Positions 10,589-20,651 are shown, counted from the stretch's first letter. The stretch: 24,680 bases of DNA from Leucogyrophana mollusca (GCA_021014945.1 MU266634.1:1-24680), one strand, 5' to 3'. Made by a program: numbers and translations. The notes: generated by a model from the sequence alone, not told the origin.

Positions 10589-12249
10589 CTAGGACGTATA
10601 CTCAATCCATTTCCCGTCTGATGACGCCCCTACCTCCACAAACCGATACACGCCGCGGGATTCAAAACGTTGGCGCGAAGGCTTGCGCTGGCATTCTCCA
10701 ACGCCTGACGCGCACGTGAAGATATACGCGTTATCTTGGCGCGTAGGCGACGACCAAGACTTGAGACATTTGCATTTAGGGCACTGGACTGGCAGGCTAG
10801 AACCCCAGGGGCGGATGGTCTTGTGGCTCCAGACGTAGCGATGGACCTCGGCATGGTGGAGCGAACTGGTAGCGGGGGAAATATGGAGTACGTCAGAGTG
10901 CAGATTAAGGCGGCTCGATGCCGCGAGGAGCTTAGCGATGATCTTGAGAGGCTGAGCGCCTTCGACAACGACACGCTGGCAAAAGGCGACGACGAAGGGA
11001 ACCACAGCGTTTGGGTGGAGGCCCGGAGCACCAAAGGCCCACAAGGAGGAGAAACGATATCTATAAAAAATTAGTTGACTAGGAAATGAATTATGGATGG
11101 AGCTTGAACTCACTCCGTAACCTTCTTCTGCACGGCGATGAAGGGGTCCGGCAATGTAACGACTGTGCCACAAGCCAGTAGAAACACGGTTGCGCCTTGA
11201 ACAACGGGGGCCATAGGGCCACCAAAGAATGTGTCCATCCACTGCGGGGAAGTCACGGTGAGTAATGATAAAAAAGTCTGCCAGGAGTCGACGTACCATG
11301 CCCACCTCGAAGCAGCATTTGGGCCCTACGAAGAGATCGCCGGATGTATCGTCAGAATGCGTAGTCACAAAGATCATTAAACGTGCGTATTTCTCGTCGA
11401 CCAGATAATTTGCCAACTTCATCTTATACTCTACGAAGTCTCTCTCACCCTCATCGAGCGTCAAGTCAAACTCCACCTCCACGTAGACGAGACTGTCGTC
11501 CCCGATGTAGCCTTCGAGATACGTCTTGGCCATACGCGCGGGACCCCCGTTGACGTTCTGCCCTTTGCAAACGAAGTGAACGATGCAAAGGCTACGCGAG
11601 TCGACCTTGGCGCCGCTGCCGAGCGAGAACGCGCCCGGAATCGTGATAGGCATCGACGTCAACAGGGGTTGACCGTACTGACCATTTTCATTGGGCGTGT
11701 AGAAAGCCTGTGGATGTGCATACGTCAAGTAAGGATAACAGACCAAAAAAAAAAAAAAAACTCACGGTATAAGGGCCAGCGACCTCCTCGCGACGCACGC
11801 GAGCTATGTGGCACGTAGGGCACTCGAACATCGAATCCTGCCCGCCCCTTGTCGACGTGATGGCCTCGGGGACTTCGATGCACCGTGAGCACACGACGCG
11901 CGGGCAGTTGTCGCAACGAAATAGCAGATGGCCGCCGTCCTGGCACATATAGCACCACTGGGTGCTAATCAGCGGCCATCGTCGGGATATCGATCAGTTA
12001 AGTTGAACTCACCTTGTTGCCATCCTGATCGCGCTGCCAGCGGAGCTCCCTCACCTCACTAGTTGCTGCGGGCTTACCAGCCACTACAGAGACGGCAGTC
12101 GGAAGGGGTGTCGACGAACGAGGGCGGGGGCGCTTCACAGAACGTCGAAGGGACTCCATCGGCGCGGACGATGCGACGTCTGTCTGGCGTACCTTGCGCG
12201 TTGCCGAGCCACCGGTGACCTTCCTCGCCGTGTTTTTGGTACGAGCCAT
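10589..12249 (-). CDS. Histone H3-tail mimic + PHD finger + possible caspase/CHAT-like domain + zinc ribbon (cargo)
   Basis: Five exons (12249-12013, 11957-11766, 11707-11297, 11241-11114, 11060-10589) join in frame to 479 aa. The N-terminus reads MARTKNTARKVTGGSATRK. Over 20 positions it matches the H3 tail at 14, keeping R2, K4, R8, K9, R17 and K18, while S10 is Val and K14 is Ser. A basic linker (KRPRPR) follows. Residues about 80-135 form a PHD-type finger: CYMCQDGGHLLFRCDNC, a CSRC pair in place of the usual HxxC, then CPTC. Residues about 150-320 form an alpha/beta region with strand-His (MIFVTTHSDDTSGDL) and strand-Cys (VFLLACGTVV), resembling the dyad of caspase/CHAT/separase-type peptidases; the usual His-Gly is His-Ser, so this is tentative. 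The C-terminal CPKC...CASGVGEC looks like a zinc ribbon after an RPWG motif. Probably nuclear; function unknown. Confidence 0.75.
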
Positions 12250-12640
12250 GGTGGGCGGGAGAGCGAGAGTAAGCAAGAGTAAGCGAGGGTAGGCGAGAGT
12301 AAGGGGATGGTGAGGGTGGGCCAAGGGAGGTGGATGGGACGGGTTGGCCGATGGGCTGGGTGGTGGGCAGCGAGAATGCAAAGTTTTGTTGCACAAGTCT
12401 TCTGAGCGGAGCTCAGAATACGCGCCACATGCGCCACAGCCCAGAGCCGCCACGTTTGCCAGGCAAGCCACAAATTCAGCCACCCGGCAGGCAATGCCGT
12501 CTGGACAAATATAGCCAAATATAAACGCCCCCACACCAACCAAGCACGCCACAGGTTGTGCCACCCGGCAGTCAATGCCGAATGGCCAAATACGGCCAAA
12601 CACTTCATATATTCGTCCCACGCCGCTTTTCTCTTTGTCA
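12250..12640. promoter_or_regulatory. Upstream region of the H3-like/PHD gene with an 81-bp direct repeat
   Basis: No coding is supported upstream of the ATG at 12249. Two imperfect copies with a period of 81 bases contain CACCCGGCAGxCAATGCCG (12481 and 12562) followed by a CAAATA-GCCAAA block. The CT-rich (minus strand) sequence just upstream of the start fits a fungal core promoter. A regulatory role for the repeat is inferred. Confidence 0.5.
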
Positions 12641-12667
12641 CTTACCACCACCACCTCAAGATTCGCT

Positions 12668-12700
12668 GACCAGCCGACACGTCAAGCACGTCGGCTGGTC
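12668..12700. repeat. Perfect 11-bp inverted repeat (hairpin 1)
   Basis: GACCAGCCGAC (12668-12678) pairs perfectly with GTCGGCTGGTC (12690-12700) across an 11-base loop, in the divergent central region of the element. Confidence 0.8.
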
Positions 12701-12720
12701 GCGGGCGCCTCGCTTGCTTC

Positions 12721-12761
12721 GCTGTCAACACTTGCAGACTGCAGCTGCAAGCGTTGACAGC
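12721..12761. repeat. 17-bp inverted repeat (hairpin 2)
   Basis: GCTGTCAACACTTGCAG (12721-12737) pairs with CTGCAAGCGTTGACAGC (12745-12761) with a single mismatch and a 7-base loop. It lies 21 bases after hairpin 1. Confidence 0.85.
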
Positions 12762-12878
12762 CAGCTTGCAGCGCTCGCTCTTAAAGTAAGTTTTTATATT
12801 ATTTTTTTCAATACTTCTTATGTTCTTTTCCAGGGTGATATTGTTTATTTTGGGCTCTGGGGGATCCTTTTTGGCATT

Positions 12879-13268
12879 GGCGAATGGAGGCGCACAACGG
12901 TGCGCCCCTTCGTCGTGCCACCGTTGCCTTGGCGAATGGAGGTGCACAACGGTGCGCCCCTTCGCCATGCATCGTTGCATTGGCGAATGGAGGTGCGCAA
13001 CGGCGTGCCCCTTCGTCGTGCATCCCTGTTGTGCGTTGGCGAATGGAGGTGCGCAACGGCGTGCCCCTTCGCTGCGCATGGCTTTGCGTCGGGGAATGGA
13101 GGGGCGCAACGGCGTCCCCCTTCTCCAAGCATCCCTGTTGTGTGTTGGTGAATGGAGGTGCGCAACGGCGTGCCCCTTCGCTGCGCATGACTTGGCCATG
13201 GTAGATCTTGGTAGATCTTTCTGCGTGAGCGAATGGAGGGGTGCAACGGCACACCCCTTCGCCAACGT
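12879..13268. repeat. Minisatellite of seven palindrome-containing units
   Basis: Seven copies start with G(G/A)(C/G/T)GAATGGAGG near 12879, 12931, 12982, 13038, 13091, 13147 and 13228. They are spaced 51-56 bases apart except the last (81). Each holds an imperfect dyad, with GGCGAAtgga and GGTGCGCAACGGCGTGCCCC ending in CCTTCG(C), so each unit can fold back on itself. The array is open in several frames on both strands, which produces spurious long open frames. Confidence 0.85.
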
Positions 13269-13970
13269 ACGCTCTTCACTGAGTATCCCGTCCGTTGTCC
13301 AGAATAATGCTCCCTGCGTAAGCCCCTCTCATTCTAGTGACACATCTGATTCGTCGTCTACAGGTATATTTGTTTGGGTACTTAGTTATGGGCTTTCTCG
13401 TCATTTCAACAACCCAAGGCAAGTGAGTCCCTTATGCGCGGCCACCTTGCTGGTGTTTTCCTTGCAGCATTCGATCAAACGCCACCACTACTCCAAGTAC
13501 GCTTTTGAGCATCCAAAGGTGAGCCCGTTGCTCATTTGGGGTTCAAGTACTCACCTTTCAACAGCATTCACCGTGCACCGGCTCCTTTCCCTTTTCTTTT
13601 TCACTTGTTTGCTATGTTTCTGTACTGTAGCATCACTGGATTTAGGTGCAGTGCCAGCGTGAGGAGGGCCCCCTCACACTGGTACTGTATCTTCTGAAGG
13701 TGATTACTGTAGATTTTTACTATAGATTTTGATGCCTTGCCAACCAAGTAACTTAGTTTACTTACAAGTCTCACTATCATGCGTTTGTATAGGCGAAGCT
13801 ACGCCCCCAATTGTCACAGCCGATCTATGTCCGAATGAAAGACGTCATGACGTCATGCTCAGTTAAATCCGTCCATCCGAAATTATGACCCAGTGAACGA
13901 CTACATTCCGTCATGCTCAGACAAACGGGTACAGGGAGTAATGTTCCCCTTTAGACCTACTTGAGCTATG
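13269..13970. other. Central spacer of the element, no gene assigned
   Basis: Short coding-like pieces flanked by splice-like sites are visible (for example around 13470-13520, ending at GTGAGCCC). They could not be linked into a protein or matched to a family. A tandem CRE-like palindrome and a repeated CGTCATGCTCAG occur at 13843-13920. Upstream exons or a promoter of the dioxygenase gene could lie here. Confidence 0.4.
13847..13856. promoter_or_regulatory. ATGACGTCAT palindrome (CRE/ATF-like)
   Basis: A full TGACGTCA core sits in a GACGTCATGACGTCATG run that contains two overlapping GACGTC palindromes. It lies upstream of the + strand gene pair. bZIP binding is inferred from the motif only. 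Confidence 0.3.
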
Positions 13971-13974
13971 CCTC

Positions 13975-14435
13975 ATGAATCGATGCGCTGCTTCTAATAA
14001 TCTCCAGAGTGAAGGTGGTGCCATAAACCAGTGGGGGCACTTACCAGAGTGGCGAATCGACCCGTCCTATGGCCAGCGCTACCCCTTAGACGACACCACC
14101 CCCCACCAGTTATATCCAATGTATATCCTTCCATCAACGNNNNNNNNNNNNNNNNNNNNNNNNNNNNNNNNNNNNNNNNNNNNNNNNNNNNNNNNNNNNN
14201 NNNNNNNNNNNNNNNNNNNNNNNNNNNNNNNNNNNNNNNNNNNNNNNNNNNNNNNNNNNNNNNNNNNNNNNNNNNNNNNNNCCACCCTCCACCACTAGTA
14301 CTACCCCGGTCCCTGCGTCGAGTACGAATCCCACCCCCGCCCCAATCCTATGACACACCCATTACCCCTTTAGGAGGGATGTCCGATCAGCAGAGGATGA
14401 GTGGGCAGAACGACTGACGCCGGGGGAGGAATTAT
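13975..14435 (+). other. Candidate 5' exon region of the dioxygenase gene, broken by the assembly gap
   Basis: An open segment before the gap reads like protein (LPEWRIDPSYGQRYPLDD). After the gap, Ser/Thr/Pro-rich sequence is followed by a TTTAG acceptor-like site and a frame with AEDEWAERLTPGEEL. These could be N-terminal exons of the TET/JBP gene, but the 142 unknown bases prevent joining them. Confidence 0.3.
14140..14281. other. Assembly gap (142 N)
   Basis: This is a run of 142 undetermined bases. Frames drawn across it are meaningless. The flanking sequence is low in complexity (CCACC-rich), which may have caused the gap. Confidence 0.99.
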
Positions 14436-14441
14436 GAGATC

Positions 14442-14601
14442 GTCAATCAGCCGATCATAGGCTTGGTGCATGAGGTCCTAATTTGGTTATGCAGCATGCT
14501 CAATGTGGTCATAGTAATGCAGTCAATCAGCCGGCGATAGGCTTGGTGCAGGGGGTCCTAAATTTGGTCATCCAGCATGCTCAATGTGGTTATAGTAATG
14601 T
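14442..14601. repeat. Two-copy 80-bp tandem repeat
   Basis: Two adjacent copies begin GTCAATCAGCCG at 14442 and 14522. They share ATAGGCTTGGTGCA, GGTCCTAA and CAGCATGCTCAATGTGGT blocks. They lie between the candidate 5' exon region and the main dioxygenase exons. Confidence 0.85.
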
Positions 14602-14875
14602 AGGAACCTGTCTCGGCAACACTGTTTTTGACACGGCCTGCTCAGGATAAATTCCATGCCAGGGGGCCCTCTGCCGAGCAAGAGTCTGTACCTAAATCAA
14701 TATTACTCTTTATGCCCTAAGCCTCATGGCAGTTACAGTTCAAGGGGGCGACTGATTTCCCCAACTGGCCCTCTGAACGCCCACTGATGCAATTGATGGC
14801 GGCTGATGAGGCGGCTTCTTATTGTTTTTGGTTAAGTTCCAGGGTGGCATTCAAGTCGGCTGTGGATACCCCACC

Positions 14876-16323
14876 ATGTCCGCTTCTCAGTCTCTCGTAG
14901 AGAACATGCGGCGCCAGCTCCAGAAAGTCCTTGATGACCATTGCTTCACAATGATTCTCAATGAAACCGGGGATGTTGCCCAACCCCGAGCGCTTCGCAA
15001 CGTCAAGTATATGGTCTTTGTTGCTATCAACCTTTTGTTTCTGATGGAATATTCTAGTGCCCGCTTATGGAGCACTCTCTCAGGCCTCAAGAACAAGATG
15101 GACACCTCGGAGTCAGTAGAAGGGGATGGATTGAGCACGGCGGTGACGGAAGAAGAAATTGCCCGAGTTGCCCTCACGGTAGCCAGCGCTATCACCAACA
15201 GCTGTTCGCTCCTTGCTTCGATCTTTGTCAGAATGCTCGCTGATTGTCAGACAGACCAAACCACATGGGATGTAGAGAGGTATGCTGATCGAGTTAAGAA
15301 CTCCCGAGTTCGAGACGATGGCACCCTCTCTGCGGAGGACCGCAAGCTCTCATCTTATTTTGGAAAGCTAAAATTTGGGGAAGTCGATGAACCCACAACC
15401 TTAATTGACCAATACAGCCGTATATTACTCTGGCATTTACCCGACATCTTGTGCAAGGCCCGGGTGGTGAGTGATTTCGTACCAACTCATTGTATTTTTT
15501 TGAGATTTAGCTGTCCTTGACGCGTCCCAACAGCAGCGGATGAATCAAATCACCAGCCAGCTTCGCAAGCGGGTGGATGCTAGCCGTCAGAGAGCCGAAA
15601 AGTCGGAGGCTCGGGGAGAATCAACGCCCTGGCGCTCACAGTCGTTCAGGGTCCCAGAAAATGGGGGGGAATTTGGCGCTGGAAAACTCACCTTTTCCCC
15701 GGCATATTTCATGCAGTGCCATGAGGTAAGCTAAAGCTACTGTCAAATATTATTTGTTGCTGCAGAGGATGAACATTTTCTCGAAGCGACTGGAGGACGA
15801 ACTCGTTCAGTCAGCAGATCTGAAAACTTCCGAAGGGCAGTTGTGGCTGCTCCGGATGGCTGACAGCGAGCAACTGCTCAATGGAATTACTGCCTTAATC
15901 CATCCTGGGCTCTATTCGGCCGGAACATCAGCAATGTCAAAGCTCCCGAAACACCTTCCCTTGGCTAAATCGGCTCCTTGGCCATCGGTATTTTCAGGAT
16001 TGGAGGTGATCGTTAACCGAGATACCCCTGCCCATCGGGATTCAGGTGGCGCGGCTTCCTTCTATGATCTCCTAGTCAGTCTGGGACAAAAGCATTTAGC
16101 TGTGCTCAAGATACCGGATCTTGATGCAGAGCTGTCCTATGGGCCAGGGACGGTGGTAGCCTTGACAGGCAAGGTACTTCTCCATGAGGTTTCGAGCTGG
16201 CCTGGGGGAGAGAGGTACTGTCTGGCGCATTTTATGAGGGACAGCGTCCTCAATAGATTGGGGGTTCGACGGCCTGTACTCCCAGAGCTCTGTTCTTATT
16301 TGGGGATGTTGGGAAAAAGATAG
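14876..16323 (+). CDS. Fungal TET/JBP family 2-oxoglutarate/Fe(II) dioxygenase (5' end uncertain)
   Basis: Three exons (14876-15466, 15534-15725, 15766-16323) join in phase through introns of 67 and 40 bases and give 446 aa from the first ATG. More N-terminal exons are likely. The TET/JBP family oxidises 5-methylpyrimidines in DNA. The double-stranded beta-helix core lies in the last exon: [24 protein letters not shown] gives the HxD pair (His codon 16033, Asp 16039), VLLHEV the distal His (16183) and [13 protein letters not shown] the Arg that binds 2-oxoglutarate (16213). All expected metal and cosubstrate ligands are present, so the enzyme is predicted to be active. It lies 184 bases upstream of the transposase start, same strand. 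Linkage of TET/JBP with KDZ transposases is established in basidiomycetes. Alternatives such as AlkB or prolyl hydroxylase fit the GERxCxAHFMRD pattern and the context less well. Confidence 0.85.
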
Positions 16324-16507
16324 GGATTAGGAAAAGGGGGAAAAGCAGTTCGGTAGAAATATCTCCTGTTGAACTTGCTTCAAATCGGGTTTGGTGAATC
16401 TAAAGCTAAATATGCGCTAGCTCCCCTGAATATAGGCGGTCAGTGGGGGATGAATGAGCACTCTTGGGGGCGTTTCTCCCCCCTCCCTCTCTCTTCTTTG
16501 TTGCACA

Positions 16508-19500
16508 ATGTCAAGGGGATCTAGGCGCATATCCTGCCACCCTGTGAAACCTAAGAAGAAAAACAAGAAGACACTGTCCAGTCAACGATCTATAGACAAC
16601 ATATATACCTTTGAAGAGACAACAACTCGAAGGGGGAAAAAAACAACCATCGCCCAACCGGAGGATTTAGACTCTGATGGTTCTGATGCCTACCAACCTC
16701 GTAGAAAGCGATCCAGAGTGGTCCCGGCTACCAGTACCATTGTCCAGGAGCCACAGAGCGTTGACTTGTCCCGTGAGGAGCTGGGAGATTTCCAGGCTGG
16801 ATATGAGGAGCAGCTCAACAAGACCCGACGAAAAACCAAAGTAAGCTCATCAGCAGTCAGTGTCTGAGGGGGGAAGCTGACTTTTGAAAGACGCAAAATG
16901 ATTTTTTGAGGGAATGGCTCCCTGTCCGGGACGACTATCTTGCCGAACTGTTGGACCGGGAATCTTGTCCAGAACAAACCAAGTGCGAGCTGTGTGGCAA
17001 AGATGATGGGCCACTCCGGTGCACAACCTGCTCTGGCATCCATTCATGGTGTAGTCCATGCATCGTAAAGGCACATGCACGCCTCCCCTTTCACAAGATC
17101 CAGTCATGGAATGGGGAATATTTCGAGGACACCTCACTGTTTGACCAGGGATTTGTTTGGCATCTGGGGCATGGAGGTGGGGTTTGTCCCAACGGCTATC
17201 AATCGGAGATGGGTGGTTGGGTGGATATGGGAGATGAGGATGATCAGGGAGACCCTGTGGTGGAGATGGTTTCAGAAACCCCGGGGGAGACCAAATTGGT
17301 CTTGGTGCACAGCACAGGCATCTTCACCCACTGTGTCGCCTGGTGTTGCTGCTCACACCTCAAGGTCAAGCGAGATCATCAGTTATTAAGGGCAGGACTC
17401 TTTCCATCCAGTGTTGTACGCCCCAAGACTGCCTTCACCTTTGAGGTCCTTGACCATTTTTTAATTGATGCCCTCGAGTGCAAAACATCAGCAATGGGCT
17501 TCTTCGAGAAGCTAAAGCGCTTGACCAGTAATTCGTTCCCTCATATGGTGCCTGTAAGACCCATCCGAGGCTGCTGTGGTTCAAGCTGATTCTGGTGCTA
17601 GGATCGTTACAGGGAGCTCATGCGGGTGTCCAGAATGTGGCGAGACCTTCAAAACCGAAAACGCTTTGGGTATGGTCATAATGTGGGTAGCATTCCCGGT
17701 CCAGGTGGTCTATCGCTGTTTTGCCCCGCTTGCCCTCAACCAGGGGTCAATCTACCTGGAAACTGGGTGGACATTTACAAAAGGTCAGCTGTGGCTTTGT
17801 TTTTTCGCTAGATGCAATACTTTCAAGTATGGTCCATGGGACGTGGTGCACGCCTCAGCCGGCCGGCTGGCTCCCTGGCATGTCCATGACATTGATCTCG
17901 TCCCTCGGCCGTCGCGACTAGTCGCCTCGTGGCAGGCGTGGCGGCCACCCCGTGAAGGGGACGTCGGCCGAGTGATGGTAGTGTCGGCCGAGATTGCCTT
18001 GGTTGAGTTGGCCTTGGCCAGCACCCATCAAAAGCGGATCGGCCAGTACCCTTGTTGGCATTGTGGCCAGCGGTCCGGCCGGGGTATCCATACCCAGTGT
18101 GCTTGGGAGATTCATGTCGGCCCATTATGTAGTTAACACGTCGGCCGAGGCCTTCAAGCCAATGGCTTTTGAAGGCCGGCCGGGGCGCCGGCTAGGGCTG
18201 CCACCAGGGCGCTGGCTAGAGGCCCGTAGCCTGCGTTATAGCTGAGTCAGTTGGCAGAGACCGCGCCCCGCGTGTCAGCCGGTGCATATGATGCTGTTTC
18301 CCCTGCTCCCTCTCCATTTCAGTATGCTGATATTTCTTCTCCCCAGTTGGCTGGTTATGCCTCGTTTTGTTGTAGATGGTAATTTCAGTGCTCAGCACAT
18401 GAAAATGAAGCGGCCAGAGGATGATGTGTCTCTTACTGATGGGGAGGGGTATATGGTGGCAGAGGGTCCATATGCGGTCCATATGAAGGCATCAGTTGAA
18501 TCGAAGGAGGTGAGCCTGTCATAGTGCACTGGCTGGATGATCGTTCTCACATATTGCTAGAAATCTTCCTGTCATAATCACCGAGCTGTCAATGCTGCCA
18601 ACTGCAATCGTAAAAACCTCCGGGCAACTGGAGTGGGTGCTACTGCATGTGCCCGTCATGGTTGCTTTGTTCCTGGGACTGTAGTGGATTTTCAAAAGGG
18701 TGAACGGTATGCTGACTTTGTCTGTGGGACTGAATATTACCGGGTTGCTGACGACTTATAAACAGGCAGATGAATATTGACTACTCAATCTGTAATGCCC
18801 TGAAATTCCGCTCGGAAGGCATTACAAAAGCGCTCATCATCTATGATGTTAGCTGCCAGTGGATCATTCACTTCCTAGACCGAGTTGCTCAAAGCCCATA
18901 TCTCTCAGTTCCTGAGAAAATGGCCATTTTTGCAGCGGTTGGTAAATTCCATCTGAGTGCCCACAAGCTCCAGTGCTTCGCCAGATTCAGCCTGAACTTC
19001 ATTGAAGGGGCTGGACAAATTGATGGGGAGATTCTGGAGACTTTGTGGGCCCCCTTCAACAAGATTTCACCCACCGCCAGGTCAATGAGCCAGGCCCATA
19101 GGAGAGAGGTATACGATGACCATATGCGAGACTCAAACTGGAAGAAACTGGTTGGTATTGGTGAGTCCCCTTCACAATCTCCCATTCTCCTTGCTAAGTC
19201 GCAATCCACAGTGAAGACCCTCCTTAAAAAATATAGCCGGGCCATCAAGGGTCTGGATGAAACCAAGGAGCCTTACCTGCTCCTGACTTCGTCACTGAGC
19301 CCCAGTGACGTGGCAAAATGGGCCTTAGACGAGAAACAAGCAGCAGAACAGAGGGGTGATGCTTTGGACGTCTATCAGCTGCGATTCGACAGGGGTCAGT
19401 GCTTTTTTTGGTTTTGGAACGACAAAGCTAAATTTGTCACGCTAGCGCCCACTATGGCCGAGATCCGCTTAACTCTGACAGGCACCGAGTCCGAGAATGG

Positions 19501-20651
19501 TGGCCAGACCGGGTCTATTGCCTGGCTGGTAAGCGGTATTAATTTGGAAAATGCACAGTATGTAAAGAGTGTGACTTATAACCCCATTACCTCAAGGTTT
19601 CTGACACATCTTGCCCTTGTAGAGACAGCCTCCGAGCTGAATTACGGAAACTTCCTTCCGATGCCACGACTTCCCAGAAGGTCGAAGTCGAAGAGAAGCG
19701 ACAGCGGCTACTGGCTAGGCTGATAAAATTCCACCAGACAGCAGACACTGTGACAGAGGGGGTGGATCATGGGACTGCAGCAGAGGCTCCAGCTGACGAT
19801 CAAATCTTCACTCAGCATGAGGGGGATGTAGAGTTCATGGTGGATGGTGAGGAGGTGGAAGAACTCGACGAGACCGAAGCCGCTGAGTCGATGGGGATTT
19901 GGATGCCATCTTCCATGGATCTCGAGCGAGCTCAAGAGCTTGGTCTGGAGAAACTTCAGCAGGATGAACTCCAGCTCCGTGTTGGGCAGGCAAACGACTC
20001 CCTTGAGGGCCTCCGCATGGCTTTAGGGCGAAAGGCAGTCCTCTATCGAAAGACTTTGCGATCAGCTGACTCAGTCTTCACGGGCACACGATCAAAGAAG
20101 CTGATCGAACAGGTCAATGCCAAAATGAACAAGCATATAAGAAGCTACCAACGTGCAAGAAAGGCGATTCGTCGGTTATCCAGAGATGAGACAATCATCG
20201 GGAAGTACAGGGAGATAACCGTTGCTGACCTTAGTGTCAATCAGGACGTGACGGAGGAGAACCGGTACGGGCAGGGAAGTGATAAGATGGCATGGTTCTG
20301 GATAATGGGTCAGCAAAATGGAGATCAAAGTGACGCCTGGATGAATGAATGTGCGTTCTCTCCCACCGTGCATTTATTGCTCTGACATCGTCGGTGCAAA
20401 CAGTTTACAGGGTGAACTGGCTAAAGGCTAAGGCAAGGTACCTTCGGTGGGAAGAAGAGCTAGAAATTGTCAGGCATGAGATGGATTGGGTTGTTCGGTG
20501 GTTCTCACACCAAGAGCAAGAGTGGAAGCGCTGGGCCACTCAGAGTCAGAGGAGTGGGCAGAGAGCATACGCGGAGAAACAGGTGAATTTGTGGGGACGT
20601 TTCAAGGAGGAGGCACAAAAGGGATTTAAGGGAAAGATGGTTGGAAGCTAA
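16508..20651 (+). CDS. KDZ transposase
   Basis: Ten exons join in phase to 1050 aa: 16508-16840, 16891-17553, 17602-17783, 18347-18509, 18561-18706, 18766-19160, 19212-19394, 19446-19557, 19623-20350 and 20404-20651. The N-terminus is basic and disordered. A CxC2-type cysteine cluster follows (CELCGKDDGPLRCTTC, CSPC), then RAGLFPSSVVRPKTAFTF. Next come the KDZ hallmarks: CPACPQPGVNLP, VVDGNFSAQHMK, TGVGATACARHGCFVP, VVDFQKGERQMNIDY, IIYDVSCQW, VGKFHLSAHKLQCF and GAGQIDGEILETLWA. These belong to the RNase H-fold catalytic core, and the conserved Asp/Glu residues are present. The C-terminus is helical and ends in a RVNWLKAKARYLRWEEE segment. No frameshift or stop is needed, so the enzyme is probably functional. 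Intron 3 is ten times the usual size and is described separately. Introns 6 and 7 are multiples of three and could be retained. Confidence 0.9.
17784..18346 (+). other. Oversized transposase intron filled with CGGCC-rich sequence
   Basis: The donor AAAAG|GTCAGC and acceptor CTCCCCAG join NWVDIYK to WLVMPRFVVDGNF in phase, so this is noncoding despite long open frames on both strands. At 563 bases it dwarfs the other introns (48-65 bases). Its interior (about 17855-18230) is dense in TCGGCCGA, GGCCGG and CGGCCC, like the element's subterminal arrays. No clear inverted ends or duplication mark it as a separate insertion. Confidence 0.75.

Noticed and set aside
12879..13268. CRISPR-like repeat array
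   Set aside because: Units are imperfect, spacers are not unique and the context is a eukaryotic transposon, so it is a minisatellite.
12820..13662. Long + strand open frame (280 codons) and matching long - strand frames
   Set aside because: They run through the minisatellite, whose unit lacks stops in several frames on both strands. The peptides are repeat by-products with no family resemblance.
14031..14417. Open frames across the run of N
   Set aside because: Translation through undetermined bases has no meaning. Only the edges were kept as a low-confidence candidate exon region.
14748..14900. Upstream exon of the dioxygenase reading ATDFPNWPSERPLMQL
   Set aside because: It reads like protein, but no GT-AG pair tried by eye joined it in phase to the exon with the ATG at 14876, so it was not added to the model.
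17576..18136. 186-codon open frame and several antisense frames in the transposase region
   Set aside because: The transposase exon 3 uses a different frame (CPACPQPGVNLP), and 17784-18346 is an intron. The GC-rich motif simply lacks stop codons.
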